This document shows, one piece after another, positions 55,792-63,350 of a stretch of DNA of 64,000 nt. Under the pieces are notes generated by a model. It did not search any database. It saw nothing but the letters and a program-made list of their open reading frames with translations, and was not told the DNA's origin. The position numbers and the translations under genes were made by a program. Position 1 is the first letter of the stretch, and each line of letters opens with the position of its first letter. The stretch is from Belliella filtrata (GTDB lineage: Bacteria; Bacteroidota; Bacteroidia; Cytophagales; Cyclobacteriaceae): contig NZ_JAKZGP010000012.1 of assembly GCF_022549775.1 (NCBI RefSeq), positions 28,754 through 92,753 on the forward strand. Reading direction: 5' to 3'.

Positions 55792-56572
55792 CTTCAGCTC
55801 CTTTTATAAATACTTCAAAATTCTTCAACCTCATTTTAAGAAAACTAGCATAAACCTCTTTGCCTTCTTCTGCAGTCTCTACGTCACGAGAAGCCAATAT
55901 CCATTCGTCGGGGATCATTGCTACTATTTCTTCGATTTTTTCATCAGTGATTATAGCAACAAACTCTTCACTCACAGCTTTCAAATCATTGGCATAAGGC
56001 AATAAAACATGGTCTTTGATCAAAGGAAAAGAGCTGATTGCTTGCTTCTCCCAATTATCCCAACTGTGATGAAAAAGAAATGATGCACCATGATCAATAA
56101 GCCAAAGCTCCCTATTCCACAGCAGCATGTTGGTATTTCGGTAAGTCCGATCTACATTGGTAATGAAAGTATCTAGCCAGACAATTTTGGACGCTAAAAC
56201 TGATTCCACTATTGTAGCACCTGGATCATAAGTAAGTGCCTTGGACAAAAAATGAAGTGCTAGATTCAATCCTTGACTACCTTTCAGCAAATCCTGAATC
56301 TCTTCATCGCCTTCAGATCGGCCAAATGCCTCATCCAAATTAGCAAAAACAAGTTCGGGCACTTTCAATCCTAGAAGTCTTGCTATCTCTCCTCCGAGTA
56401 GCTCGGCAATAAGCGCCTTTTCACGCTGGCCTGCACCTCTAAACTTAAGCACATAGCTAAATCCATCGTCAGCATCAGCCAAAGCTGGTAATGAACCACC
56501 CTCTCGCAACGGCATCACATATCGGACTACATTTACCGTACGAAGTGTAGAATTGGTTTTTTGACTATCCAT
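55769..56572 (-). CDS. HipA-like kinase-fold protein (HipA_2 type)
   Basis: This 267-residue protein resembles the small HipA_2 kinases. A glycine-containing nucleotide loop region is followed by the conserved Lys in 'YVLKFRGAGQREKALIAELLG' (quoted in part). The catalytic-type motif is 'TFITNVDRTYRNTNMLLW' (D-x-x-x-x-N), and the metal-binding 'LWLIDHGASFLFH' replaces DFG-like residues. HipA proper phosphorylates glutamyl-tRNA synthetase and causes persistence; the target of the HipA_2 group is unknown. It lacks the HipB antitoxin but overlaps a DUF3037 gene. Confidence 0.8.
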   Translation of the reverse strand: MDSQKTNSTLRTVNVVRYVMPLREGGSLPALADADDGFSYVLKFRGAGQREKALIAELLGGEIARLLGLKVPELVFANLDEAFGRSEGDEEIQDLLKGSQGLNLALHFLSKALTYDPGATIVESVLASKIVWLDTFITNVDRTYRNTNMLLWNRELWLIDHGASFLFHHSWDNWEKQAISSFPLIKDHVLLPYANDLKAVSEEFVAIITDEKIEEIVAMIPDEWILASRDVETAEEGKEVYASFLKMRLKNFEVFIKGAEDAREALI

Positions 56573-56770
56573 TTTTGAAAGTTTTCCTATCTCAAAGGTA
56601 AAACATAAAGCGTAAATGTAATCAATTCAAACTCAACAAACACTTGGAATCAGAAGTCAGACACTAGTGGAGTCAAATCCATTCTCAAAAGATCTATCAC
56701 AACTATGAGATTTTCAAAGCTTACCCAAAATAATCTATTGTTAAAATTTCATCACATTAATTTATTTATA

Positions 56771-56778
56771 TACCTTTG
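56771..56778 (+). promoter_or_regulatory. -7 element of the RluA-type gene
   Basis: TACCTTTG fits TAnnTTTG, with TTTC 20 nt upstream as a weak -33. Transcription near 56785 would leave out the ATG at 56705 and supports the ATG at 56804. Confidence 0.55.
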
Positions 56779-56803
56779 CGCCCTTATTGGGAAAAGAAGC
56801 TGC

Positions 56804-57514
56804 ATGAAGAAAATTGATTTTAAAGATCTTATTCTGTTTGAAAATGAGGATTACCTCGTGATCAATAAGCTTCCATATTTATCGACATTGAGTGACCGGC
56901 ATGAGGCCCAGAACATCCTGGACTTGGCCAAAGGATACATCCCTGATGCCCAGGTGTGTCATCGATTGGACAAGGAGACTTCAGGTTGCCTTGCAATAGC
57001 AAAGCATCCAGAGGCCTACCGTCATATCGCCATTCAGTTTGAAGACAGGAAAGTTGATAAAATCTATCATGCAGTAGTAGAAGGCATTCACGAGTACAAA
57101 GATTTACTATTGGACCGCAACCTACTTGCAAACAATAAGGGAATCGCCAAAGTCAGTAAAGATGGCAAGCCGGCACAGACAGTATTCAATACTGTAAAGA
57201 CTTATTTCAAACATTCGTTGATAGAGTGTAAACCTATCACTGGAAGACTTCATCAGATTAGGGTTCACTTGGCCTATTTGAAGTCTCCAATCTGTGGAGA
57301 TGAGACTTATGGAGGCAAGCCGTTATATCTTTCAGAACTTAAGAGACGATTCAATCTCAAAAAAGACACGGAAGAATTACCGATCATGCAGCGTGTTTCG
57401 CTCCATGCATTTGCTTTGAAATTTACTAGTATACAGGGAGAGCCTATCTATGTAGAAGCTCCATACCCTAAAGACATGCAAGTACTGATCAAGCAATTGG
57501 AGAAAACGGCTTAA
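56804..57514 (+). CDS. RluA-family pseudouridine synthase
   Basis: From the ATG at 56804 the protein has 236 residues ('MKKIDFKDLILFENEDYLVINK', quoted in part). The catalytic aspartate is in 'VCHRLDKETSGCLAIAK' (HRLDxxTSG motif), followed by 'KIYHAVVEGI', 'LIECKPITGRLHQIRVHLAYL' (quoted in part) and 'CGDETYGG'. It isomerises uridine in rRNA or tRNA; without an S4 domain the exact target cannot be told. The upstream ATG at 56705 lies before the promoter. Confidence 0.92.
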   Translation: MKKIDFKDLILFENEDYLVINKLPYLSTLSDRHEAQNILDLAKGYIPDAQVCHRLDKETSGCLAIAKHPEAYRHIAIQFEDRKVDKIYHAVVEGIHEYKDLLLDRNLLANNKGIAKVSKDGKPAQTVFNTVKTYFKHSLIECKPITGRLHQIRVHLAYLKSPICGDETYGGKPLYLSELKRRFNLKKDTEELPIMQRVSLHAFALKFTSIQGEPIYVEAPYPKDMQVLIKQLEKTA

Positions 57515-57631
57515 AGTCATTGAGTACAATTACCCACTGAGATTCACTTCCTGTCTAATTCAATCTTCGACAATTAAATAGAAGAAAATTAGACATAAAG
57601 TGATGAAAATGTGGGGAATAATGATCTTTCT

Positions 57632-57663
57632 TTTGCATAGAAAATAAATTACTTCTATCTTTG
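57632..57663 (+). promoter_or_regulatory. Promoter of the rplM-rpsI operon
   Basis: TTTG (57632-57635), 20 nt, TATCTTTG (57656-57663). It leaves a leader of about 50 nt before the GTG start of rplM. I see no clear attenuator fold in that leader. Confidence 0.75.
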
Positions 57664-57719
57664 TGTCCCTTTTTGAGGGTGAAATATATTTAACAAGCTA
57701 ATAATTAAACATTTACACA

Positions 57720-58163
57720 GTGGATACATTAAGCTATAAGACCGTATCAGCGAATGCCGCAACTGTAGAAAAGAACTGGATCGTAGTGGATGCCCAGGCT
57801 GCAGTATTAGGTAGATTCTCTAGTGAGGTAGCGAAAATCTTGAGAGGTAAGCACAAGCCATCTTATACCCCTCATGTAGACTGCGGAGACAACGTGATTG
57901 TCATCAATGCAGACAAGGTTAGATTGACTGGTAAAAAGTGGAACGAAAAAGTATATGTTCGTCACACTGGATACCCAGGAGGTCAGCGTATTTCTACACC
58001 AAGATTATTGAAAGACAAGTCAGCTTCAATCTTGGTAGAAAAGGCAGTGAGAGGTATGCTTCCAAAAAATAGACTTGGAAGACAATTGTACAGAAACCTA
58101 TTCGTGTACAATGGTCCTGAGCACCCACATGCTGCACAGCAACCAAAAGAACACAAATTCTAA
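57720..58163 (+). CDS. rplM: 50S ribosomal protein L13 (GTG start)
   Basis: L13 (147 residues) is an early-assembly large-subunit protein. Landmarks are 'WIVVDAQAAVLGRFSSEVAK', 'KILRGKHKPSYTPHVDCGD', 'VRGMLPKNRLGRQLYRNLFVY' (quoted in part). The start codon is GTG at 57720, which is 5' of the family N-terminus; no ATG is available nearby. rpsI follows 12 nt after the stop. Confidence 0.97.
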   Translation: MDTLSYKTVSANAATVEKNWIVVDAQAAVLGRFSSEVAKILRGKHKPSYTPHVDCGDNVIVINADKVRLTGKKWNEKVYVRHTGYPGGQRISTPRLLKDKSASILVEKAVRGMLPKNRLGRQLYRNLFVYNGPEHPHAAQQPKEHKF

Positions 58164-58175
58164 TCAAAGCAGTCT

Positions 58176-58562
58176 ATGGAAATTATCAACACTTTAGGTA
58201 GAAGAAAGACGTCTGTTGCTAGAATCTATATGCAACCAGGCAAAGGTGAGATCACTGTAAACAACAGATCCATCGAAGTTTACTTCCCATTTGATCTGCA
58301 CCAGATCGTAGTAAAGCAGCCTCTTGCTCTAGTAGGAGAAGATGGCGCTTTTGACATCAAAATCAACGTAGACGGTGGTGGAATCAAAGGTCAAGCAGAA
58401 GCTGCAAGAATGGCTATCGCCAGAGCACTTTGCGAAATCAATGCAGACCACAGAGAAGCATTGAAAAAAGAAGGATTCTTAACTCGTGACTCTAGAATGG
58501 TAGAGCGTAAGAAGCCAGGACGTAGAAAAGCAAGAAGAAGATTCCAGTTCTCTAAACGTTAA
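58176..58562 (+). CDS. rpsI: 30S ribosomal protein S9
   Basis: S9 (128 residues) has the usual 'LGRRKTSVARIYMQPGKGEI' start, 'VDGGGIKGQAEAARMAIARAL' (quoted in part) and the C-terminal basic tail ending 'KKPGRRKARRRFQFSKR', whose final Arg reaches the ribosomal P site. It is co-transcribed with rplM and followed 45 nt later by rpsB. Confidence 0.98.
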   Translation: MEIINTLGRRKTSVARIYMQPGKGEITVNNRSIEVYFPFDLHQIVVKQPLALVGEDGAFDIKINVDGGGIKGQAEAARMAIARALCEINADHREALKKEGFLTRDSRMVERKKPGRRKARRRFQFSKR

Positions 58563-58607
58563 TCGGGAGATTCTTTACATTTTATATCGAAACAACATCA
58601 TATTTTA

Positions 58608-59369
58608 ATGGCACAAATAGAATATAAAGACTTACTGGATGCTGGTGTTCACTTTGGACACTTGACTAGAAAGTGGGATCCGAGAATGGCACCATATATC
58701 TTCATGGAGAAGAATGGTATCCATATCATCGACCTTAACAAAACGCTTGTTTGCCTAGAAGAAGCATCCAATGCAATCAAGCAAATCGTACGCTCAGGTA
58801 AAAAAGTCATGTTCGTTGCTACTAAGAAGCAAGCGAAAGACTTGGTAGCCGATGAAGCTAGAAGACTTAACATGCCTTACGTAACTGAAAGATGGTTAGG
58901 CGGTATGTTGACTAACTTCGCTACAATCAGAAAGTCCTTGAAAAAAATGTCTTCCATCGACAAATTGATGAAAGAAGACGCTTACAAGAACTTAGCGAAG
59001 AAAGAACGTCTAATGATCACTAGACAAAGAGAAAAATTGGAATCTGTTTTGGGCGGTATTGCTGACCTTACTAGACTTCCTGCTGCTTTGTTCATAGTAG
59101 ACATTAAAAGAGAGCACATCGCTATCGCTGAAGCACAAAAGCTTGGTATCCCTGTTTTCGCATTGGTAGATACGAACTCTAACCCAAATGAGGTAGATTT
59201 CCCAATCCCATCCAATGACGATGCTTTCAAATCAATCTCTTTGCTCGTAAAGGCATTTGGTGCAGCTATTGAAGAAGGTCTATCTGAAAGAAAGAAAGAC
59301 AAAGAAGATGCTAAACTCTCTGAAGAAGAGGAAGCAAAAAGAGCTGTGGACGCTGATACACAAGAGTAA
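58608..59369 (+). CDS. rpsB: 30S ribosomal protein S2
   Basis: S2 (253 residues) has '[19 protein letters not shown]', '[19 protein letters not shown]', '[16 protein letters not shown]' and '[20 protein letters not shown]'. The C-terminal tail is extended and charged, as is common in the phylum. It is followed by its own terminator, so tsf is at least partly transcribed separately. Confidence 0.98.
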   Translation: MAQIEYKDLLDAGVHFGHLTRKWDPRMAPYIFMEKNGIHIIDLNKTLVCLEEASNAIKQIVRSGKKVMFVATKKQAKDLVADEARRLNMPYVTERWLGGMLTNFATIRKSLKKMSSIDKLMKEDAYKNLAKKERLMITRQREKLESVLGGIADLTRLPAALFIVDIKREHIAIAEAQKLGIPVFALVDTNSNPNEVDFPIPSNDDAFKSISLLVKAFGAAIEEGLSERKKDKEDAKLSEEEEAKRAVDADTQE

Positions 59370-59394
59370 TCCACTACTTTGAAATATAAATTGC

Positions 59395-59434
59395 AAAAAT
59401 TGAACATACGGTACTCACCTATGTTCAATTTTTT
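59395..59434 (+). terminator. rpsB terminator
   Basis: AAAATTGAACATA / TATGTTCAATTTTTT pairs over 13 bp around an 11-nt loop and ends in T6, 26 nt after the rpsB stop and before tsf. Confidence 0.88.
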
Positions 59435-59573
59435 GTTTTTGCCTGACCTTTGAGGTTTTTACAATTCAGGTTGAGCAACACATATCCTTAAACTTCGAAG
59501 ATCTTTACTATCAAGATTTTTGAAGTTTAATTGAAACAGAACAAAAGTTTAATCTCATAAATTAACTAATACA

Positions 59574-60404
59574 ATGGCTATTACTGCACAAGAAGTAAAC
59601 AAATTGAGACAAATGACCGGAGCTGGTATGATGGACTGTAAAAAAGCCCTTACTGAAGCTGAAGGAGATTTCGAAAAAGCTATTGACATCCTTAGAAAAA
59701 AAGGTCAAAAAGTATCTGCTTCTAGGGCTGACAGAGAAACAAAAGAAGGTACTATCGTAACACAAGTAAGTGCTGATGGCGCTACTGGTTACTTATTATC
59801 TTTGACTTGTGAGACTGACTTCGTTGCTAAAAACGAAGAGTTTGTAGCTTTCGCTAATACTGCATTAGATTTGGCTACTTCTAACAACGCTACTTCCGTA
59901 GCAGATATCCAGGCGCTTCCATTTGAAGGAAACACTGTAGGTGAGAAAATCATCGAATTGACTGGAAAAATCGGTGAGAAAATCGAAATCTCAAATTTCG
60001 AAGTAGTAAAAGGAGAAGCTGTAGTACCTTATATCCACTCTAACGGTAAGCTTGGTGTGTTGGTAGCATTGACTAACACAAGCGGTGCTGATGTAGAGGA
60101 AGCTGGAAAAGACGTAGCTATGCAAATCGCAGCTATGAACCCTGTAGCCGTAGATAAAGATGGCGTTGACGCTACTGTAATCGAAAGAGAAATCGAAGTA
60201 GGTAAAGACCAAGCAAGACAAGAAGGTAAGCCTGAAGAAATGCTTGAGAAAATTGCTTTGGGTAAATTGAACAAATTCTACAAAGAAAACACTTTGCTTA
60301 GCCAAGCATTTGTGAAAGATGGTTCATTGTCTATCGCTCAGTATCTTGACAAAGTAAGCAAAGGTATGACTGTAGCTGCTTTCAAAAGAGTATCTATTGG
60401 ATAA
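59574..60404 (+). CDS. tsf: Elongation factor Ts
   Basis: EF-Ts (276 residues) recycles EF-Tu by nucleotide exchange. Its UBA-like start is followed by the signature 'LRQMTGAGMMDCKKALTEA' and the TDFV region 'LTCETDFVAKNEEFVAFA'. The dimerisation-like module and the final 'GMTVAAFKRVSIG' follow. The gene lies after rpsB, as usual, but a terminator and a 204-nt gap separate the two. Confidence 0.98.
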   Translation: MAITAQEVNKLRQMTGAGMMDCKKALTEAEGDFEKAIDILRKKGQKVSASRADRETKEGTIVTQVSADGATGYLLSLTCETDFVAKNEEFVAFANTALDLATSNNATSVADIQALPFEGNTVGEKIIELTGKIGEKIEISNFEVVKGEAVVPYIHSNGKLGVLVALTNTSGADVEEAGKDVAMQIAAMNPVAVDKDGVDATVIEREIEVGKDQARQEGKPEEMLEKIALGKLNKFYKENTLLSQAFVKDGSLSIAQYLDKVSKGMTVAAFKRVSIG

Positions 60405-60444
60405 TATTAGATGTAAGATCTTAGATTTAAAATTTAGAAATACT

Positions 60445-60479
60445 AAAAAAGCTGACTTCGTGAGGAGTCGGCTTTTTTT
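60445..60479 (+). terminator. tsf terminator
   Basis: AAAAAAGCTGACT / AGTCGGCTTTTTTT with an 8-nt loop, 40 nt after the tsf stop. It shares AAAAAAGCTGAC and the T-rich arm with the hairpin at 61336-61370 on the other side of higBA. Confidence 0.9.
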
Positions 60480-60578
60480 CATTTTACCTTTTCCCCGCTT
60501 TGTATTCAAAGTGATCAACGTTTTACATTAAAAAGAATCTAACAAACTTTGCTTAGCGTCTGCATGAAACGGAAAAAC

Positions 60579-60938
60579 TTATACTCCCAATACAATAGAA
60601 GCTTCGATATCTAATTTTCTGCTGATTTCTCTGGCGATTTTAAGCGTAGGCTCACTTTTCCCATTCAAATACTCACTGATTCTAGAGGTACTTACACCAA
60701 GATATTCTGACAGGGATTTTTGGGTTAATCCCCGTTCCTGCATACGAAGTCTAATTGCCTCTGATAATGTAGGTGTCTGTATGGGAAAGTACTTCTCTTC
60801 GTAGTCAGCCACCATATCAGAGAGTAAGTTCAATTCTATATAATTTTTGGAATCTGTGTTTTCTATATTATCAGGATTAGAAAGCAATTCTTCAATCCTT
60901 ACTATAATAGCATTATACTCTTTTTCAGACTTAATCAT
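60579..60938 (-). CDS. higA: HigA-type antitoxin, XRE family
   Basis: This 119-residue protein has a helix-turn-helix of the HigA/XRE type ('GLTQKSLSEYLGVSTSRISEYLNGK', quoted in part) in its C-terminal half. The N-terminal helical half ('YNAIIVRIEELLS', 'DMVADYEEKYFPI') probably wraps the toxin. It would neutralise HigB and repress the operon. It starts 3 nt after the toxin stop. A decayed homologue of the same architecture lies at 30421-30772. Confidence 0.92.
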   Translation of the reverse strand: MIKSEKEYNAIIVRIEELLSNPDNIENTDSKNYIELNLLSDMVADYEEKYFPIQTPTLSEAIRLRMQERGLTQKSLSEYLGVSTSRISEYLNGKSEPTLKIAREISRKLDIEASIVLGV

Positions 60939-60941
60939 ATC

Positions 60942-61238
60942 TCAAATATTTTGGATATCCTGTATTTTATCATATTCAGCGTGGGTGCCTATGAATCGAA
61001 TGTAAACCTTTTTGGCATTGAATGAAATTATGGCAATCAACCGGTACGAGTTCCCTTTAATATTGAAAACAAAACGATGATTTCCGACATAATCAACTGA
61101 ATTGAAATCATTTTTAATATCATTTAGAGAGCTCCATTCTTTCTTACTCGTTGTAGAATACCAGAATCGCAATGGCAATTCAGCATCAGCATGCTTTTTT
61201 GCAAATTCTTGTATTCGCTTATAAGTTACAACTCTCAT
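60942..61238 (-). CDS. higB: HigB-type mRNA interferase toxin
   Basis: From the ATG at 61238 the toxin has 98 residues ('MRVVTYKRIQEFAKKHADAEL', quoted in part), the usual start; the ATG at 61274 would add 12 residues. The HigB fold is seen in 'LRFWYSTTSKKEW', 'VDYVGNHRFVFNIKGNSYRLI' (quoted in part) and 'KKVYIRFIGTHAEYDKI'. It is a ribosome-dependent RNase in characterised members. The order toxin then antitoxin is normal for higBA. Confidence 0.92.
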   Translation of the reverse strand: MRVVTYKRIQEFAKKHADAELPLRFWYSTTSKKEWSSLNDIKNDFNSVDYVGNHRFVFNIKGNSYRLIAIISFNAKKVYIRFIGTHAEYDKIQDIQNI

Positions 61239-61335
61239 TAATTTTTGAAAGATTCTACTTGTTCTATATATCAAAACAAAGTTACGTAAAATAGAACAAC
61301 ATTAAAAAAATCTTATATCTGAATTTTACTTTGGC

Positions 61336-61370
61336 AAAAAAGCTGACCTTGAAAAGGGTCAGCTTTTTTT
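61336..61370. terminator. Terminator near the beta-barrel gene
   Basis: AAAAAAGCTGACC / GGTCAGCTTTTTT forms a 13-bp perfect stem with an 8-nt loop. It lies about 78 nt beyond the stop of the minus-strand barrel gene and about 60 nt upstream of higBA transcription; its symmetry allows either direction. Confidence 0.85.
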
Positions 61371-61447
61371 GTGTTTAATACTTGAAGATTAATATCGACT
61401 TCTTAATTTTTTAAGCCCTACGTAAGTTACACTAAAATTTCATTCAA

Positions 61448-62014
61448 TCAGAAAGAATACCCAATACCCAAATTAAGCCAAATAGTTCTAAAATTCTCAA
61501 TTGCAAAACCATAAGATGCAGATGGACTAACTTGAACATGATCGTTCACAAAGAACTTGGCTTTTATCCCTACACGGGCTGAAACGTCTGGACTTCTAGA
61601 AATCTCTCTAATCGTCAATCCATTACTTTCTATCTGACTCATTAGCATTGTGTTACTAATTCGCAAATATGAACCTTCCGCTGATAAGATAAACTTTTCT
61701 CGTTGTACCAAATCATACCCAAAACCTAATGTGAAAAAAGCCATATCAAAACGACCAGTCTCATCCTTGGTAAGGAAGAAAGGACTTTGCTTCCCTTCAT
61801 AGTCCAACCTACCAACAGAAATGTCCGCGTAAAGTCTTGGTTTCAAATACCTGCTATATCCTATTGCATATCCATGACCTAGGAAGCTCCCAGATAAGGT
61901 TCTATCTCCTGTGACATTTGCATAGTTTACATAAATATTGTTTTTTTGAGCCAATTGCGCATGCAATGGAGTCATCAACAAACTAAGTAAACTTATTATT
62001 AAAATTCTTTTCAT
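61448..62014 (-). CDS. Outer-membrane beta-barrel protein
   Basis: This 188-residue protein has a signal peptide ('RILIISLLSLLMTPLHAQ'). Alternating amphipathic strands follow, with repeated glycine/aromatic turns ('YAIGYSRYLKPRLYADISVG', 'FTLGFGYDLVQREKFILSAEG') and a C-terminal strand ending 'IWLNLGIGYSF' with a final Phe, typical of small OmpW/PF13505-like barrels. Its substrate or partner is unknown. It starts 5 nt after the stop of the lipoprotein gene, so the two are probably one operon. Confidence 0.85.
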   Translation of the reverse strand: MKRILIISLLSLLMTPLHAQLAQKNNIYVNYANVTGDRTLSGSFLGHGYAIGYSRYLKPRLYADISVGRLDYEGKQSPFFLTKDETGRFDMAFFTLGFGYDLVQREKFILSAEGSYLRISNTMLMSQIESNGLTIREISRSPDVSARVGIKAKFFVNDHVQVSPSASYGFAIENFRTIWLNLGIGYSF

Positions 62015-62019
62015 ATTAC

Positions 62020-63350
62020 TTATAATTTTTGAACCTCAAAGTATGAATTAATTTTGCCGAATTTATATACAGGAACTCTATTTCTTAGTGGTAAATTATT
62101 TTGAATTATCTTATCTCTATTATTCTTTAATACAAAGCATTTATCATATGACATTGCTGATACTAATTCTATTTTACTTTGAAATGCTACCTTAACACTT
62201 AAGGATCCTGTATTACCAGAAGTCCCAGAGCTTGCACTTACAGTTCCTGTAACATCAATATTTGCAGAAGTCTTTTTACTTCCCCATACGATATATGCAT
62301 CTTGAGAATCAAATTTCCAATTTGAAATGATGAATGAAGTTTGAGAGGAAACCCACCTTCTATTTTTAGCATCACTTCTAACTACTTTCAAATCAGCAAT
62401 TGGGTAGTTTACTGAAGAATTTATTTTAGGGATACCATTTGAATCTACTTCAAAACTTCCAGTTGCAACCCACATATGTATATAATTAGCATTTGGCCAA
62501 TTCCTAATGTTTCCATCTAATTGTAATTCAGGAGCCCTTAAAACTACAATTTCATTTGTACTAGATGTTAAATCCTCACAATAAGGAGTGTTTAAGCTGT
62601 AATCGATAATATTCCCTCCAATCATTGAATCACCATCAATTGGAATATCAATTCTATCATCATGGAAACTTCCCAAAACAACAGTAGGGTTGGAAATCGC
62701 ATAGCTATCATTCACATATATCAACTCATTTGTAAAATAATTAATCCCAGACTTCTTAAACTGAATAAAATTCCCTCTTTCGTCTAATCTAAGTTTAACA
62801 GCTGGAGTTTCTCCTTTCCATTCTGGATTATCTTTAAGTGCAGATTTCTCCATTTCTTCTGTCCACCAAGACATCGTTAATTCCTTAATTGATTCAGGTT
62901 CAAAATACCCTATCATATAAGGTGCTAACATACTTATATTATTAGTATTAATAAATTCAATCAACTCTTGTTCACTAAACCCATCATCCCCCATGATTCT
63001 ATGGTTTTCTACATTCGCATAAAATGCATTAACAATAGCAGAACTTTGTCTCGTATAAGGATTCTCTTTAACATCCAAAAGTTTCTTTAAACTGTAATTT
63101 ATATCCTCCTTGTATTCATCTGCTTCACCTAAATCAAATAACTCCCTCCTTGCTGCGGGTTCTTTGAACACTTCTCCCATAAAAAGGGTCAATTCTTTGA
63201 GCTTATTTTCATAAGCGACAGGATCATTAACTTTCAGTTTTTCCTGAACTTCGACTTCAATTTCATCTTGAGCAGCATCCTGACAAGAGTTAAGTAAAAT
63301 AAATCCTATAAAAAGGATAGATAGATAGATAGATAGATAACTTTTTTCAT
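62020..63350 (-). CDS. Unknown lipoprotein, signal peptide out of frame at a TATC repeat
   Basis: The uninterrupted frame covers 62020-63192 from its first ATG (390 residues). It stays open upstream, where it encodes 'FIGFILLNSCQDAAQDEIEV', a clear lipobox and mature start. A proper ATG exists at 63350 ('MKKVIYLSIYLS'). The (TATC)6 run between them puts it out of frame, with a TAG at about 63306-63308. With 4 or 7 repeats the gene would be 440 or 444 residues with a complete lipoprotein signal. The body is unrecognised: a helical N-terminus, then a beta-rich half with 'HDDRIDIPIDGDSMIGGN', 'LRAPELQLDGNI' and 'YIVWGSKKTSANIDV'. The barrel gene follows. Confidence 0.78.
63316..63339. repeat. 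Tetranucleotide repeat (GATA)6 / (TATC)6 in a signal-peptide coding region
   Basis: Six perfect GATA units (TATC on the coding strand) lie 9 nt after the presumed ATG of the lipoprotein. Read in frame, the repeat encodes I-Y-L-S. The number of units decides the frame: 4, 7 or 10 give the full lipoprotein; the 6 present here do not. Confidence 0.9.

Noticed and set aside
57664..57719. Ribosomal-protein leader motif before rplM
   Set aside because: The leader is short and I could not draw a convincing conserved fold; a covariance-model search would be needed to claim it.
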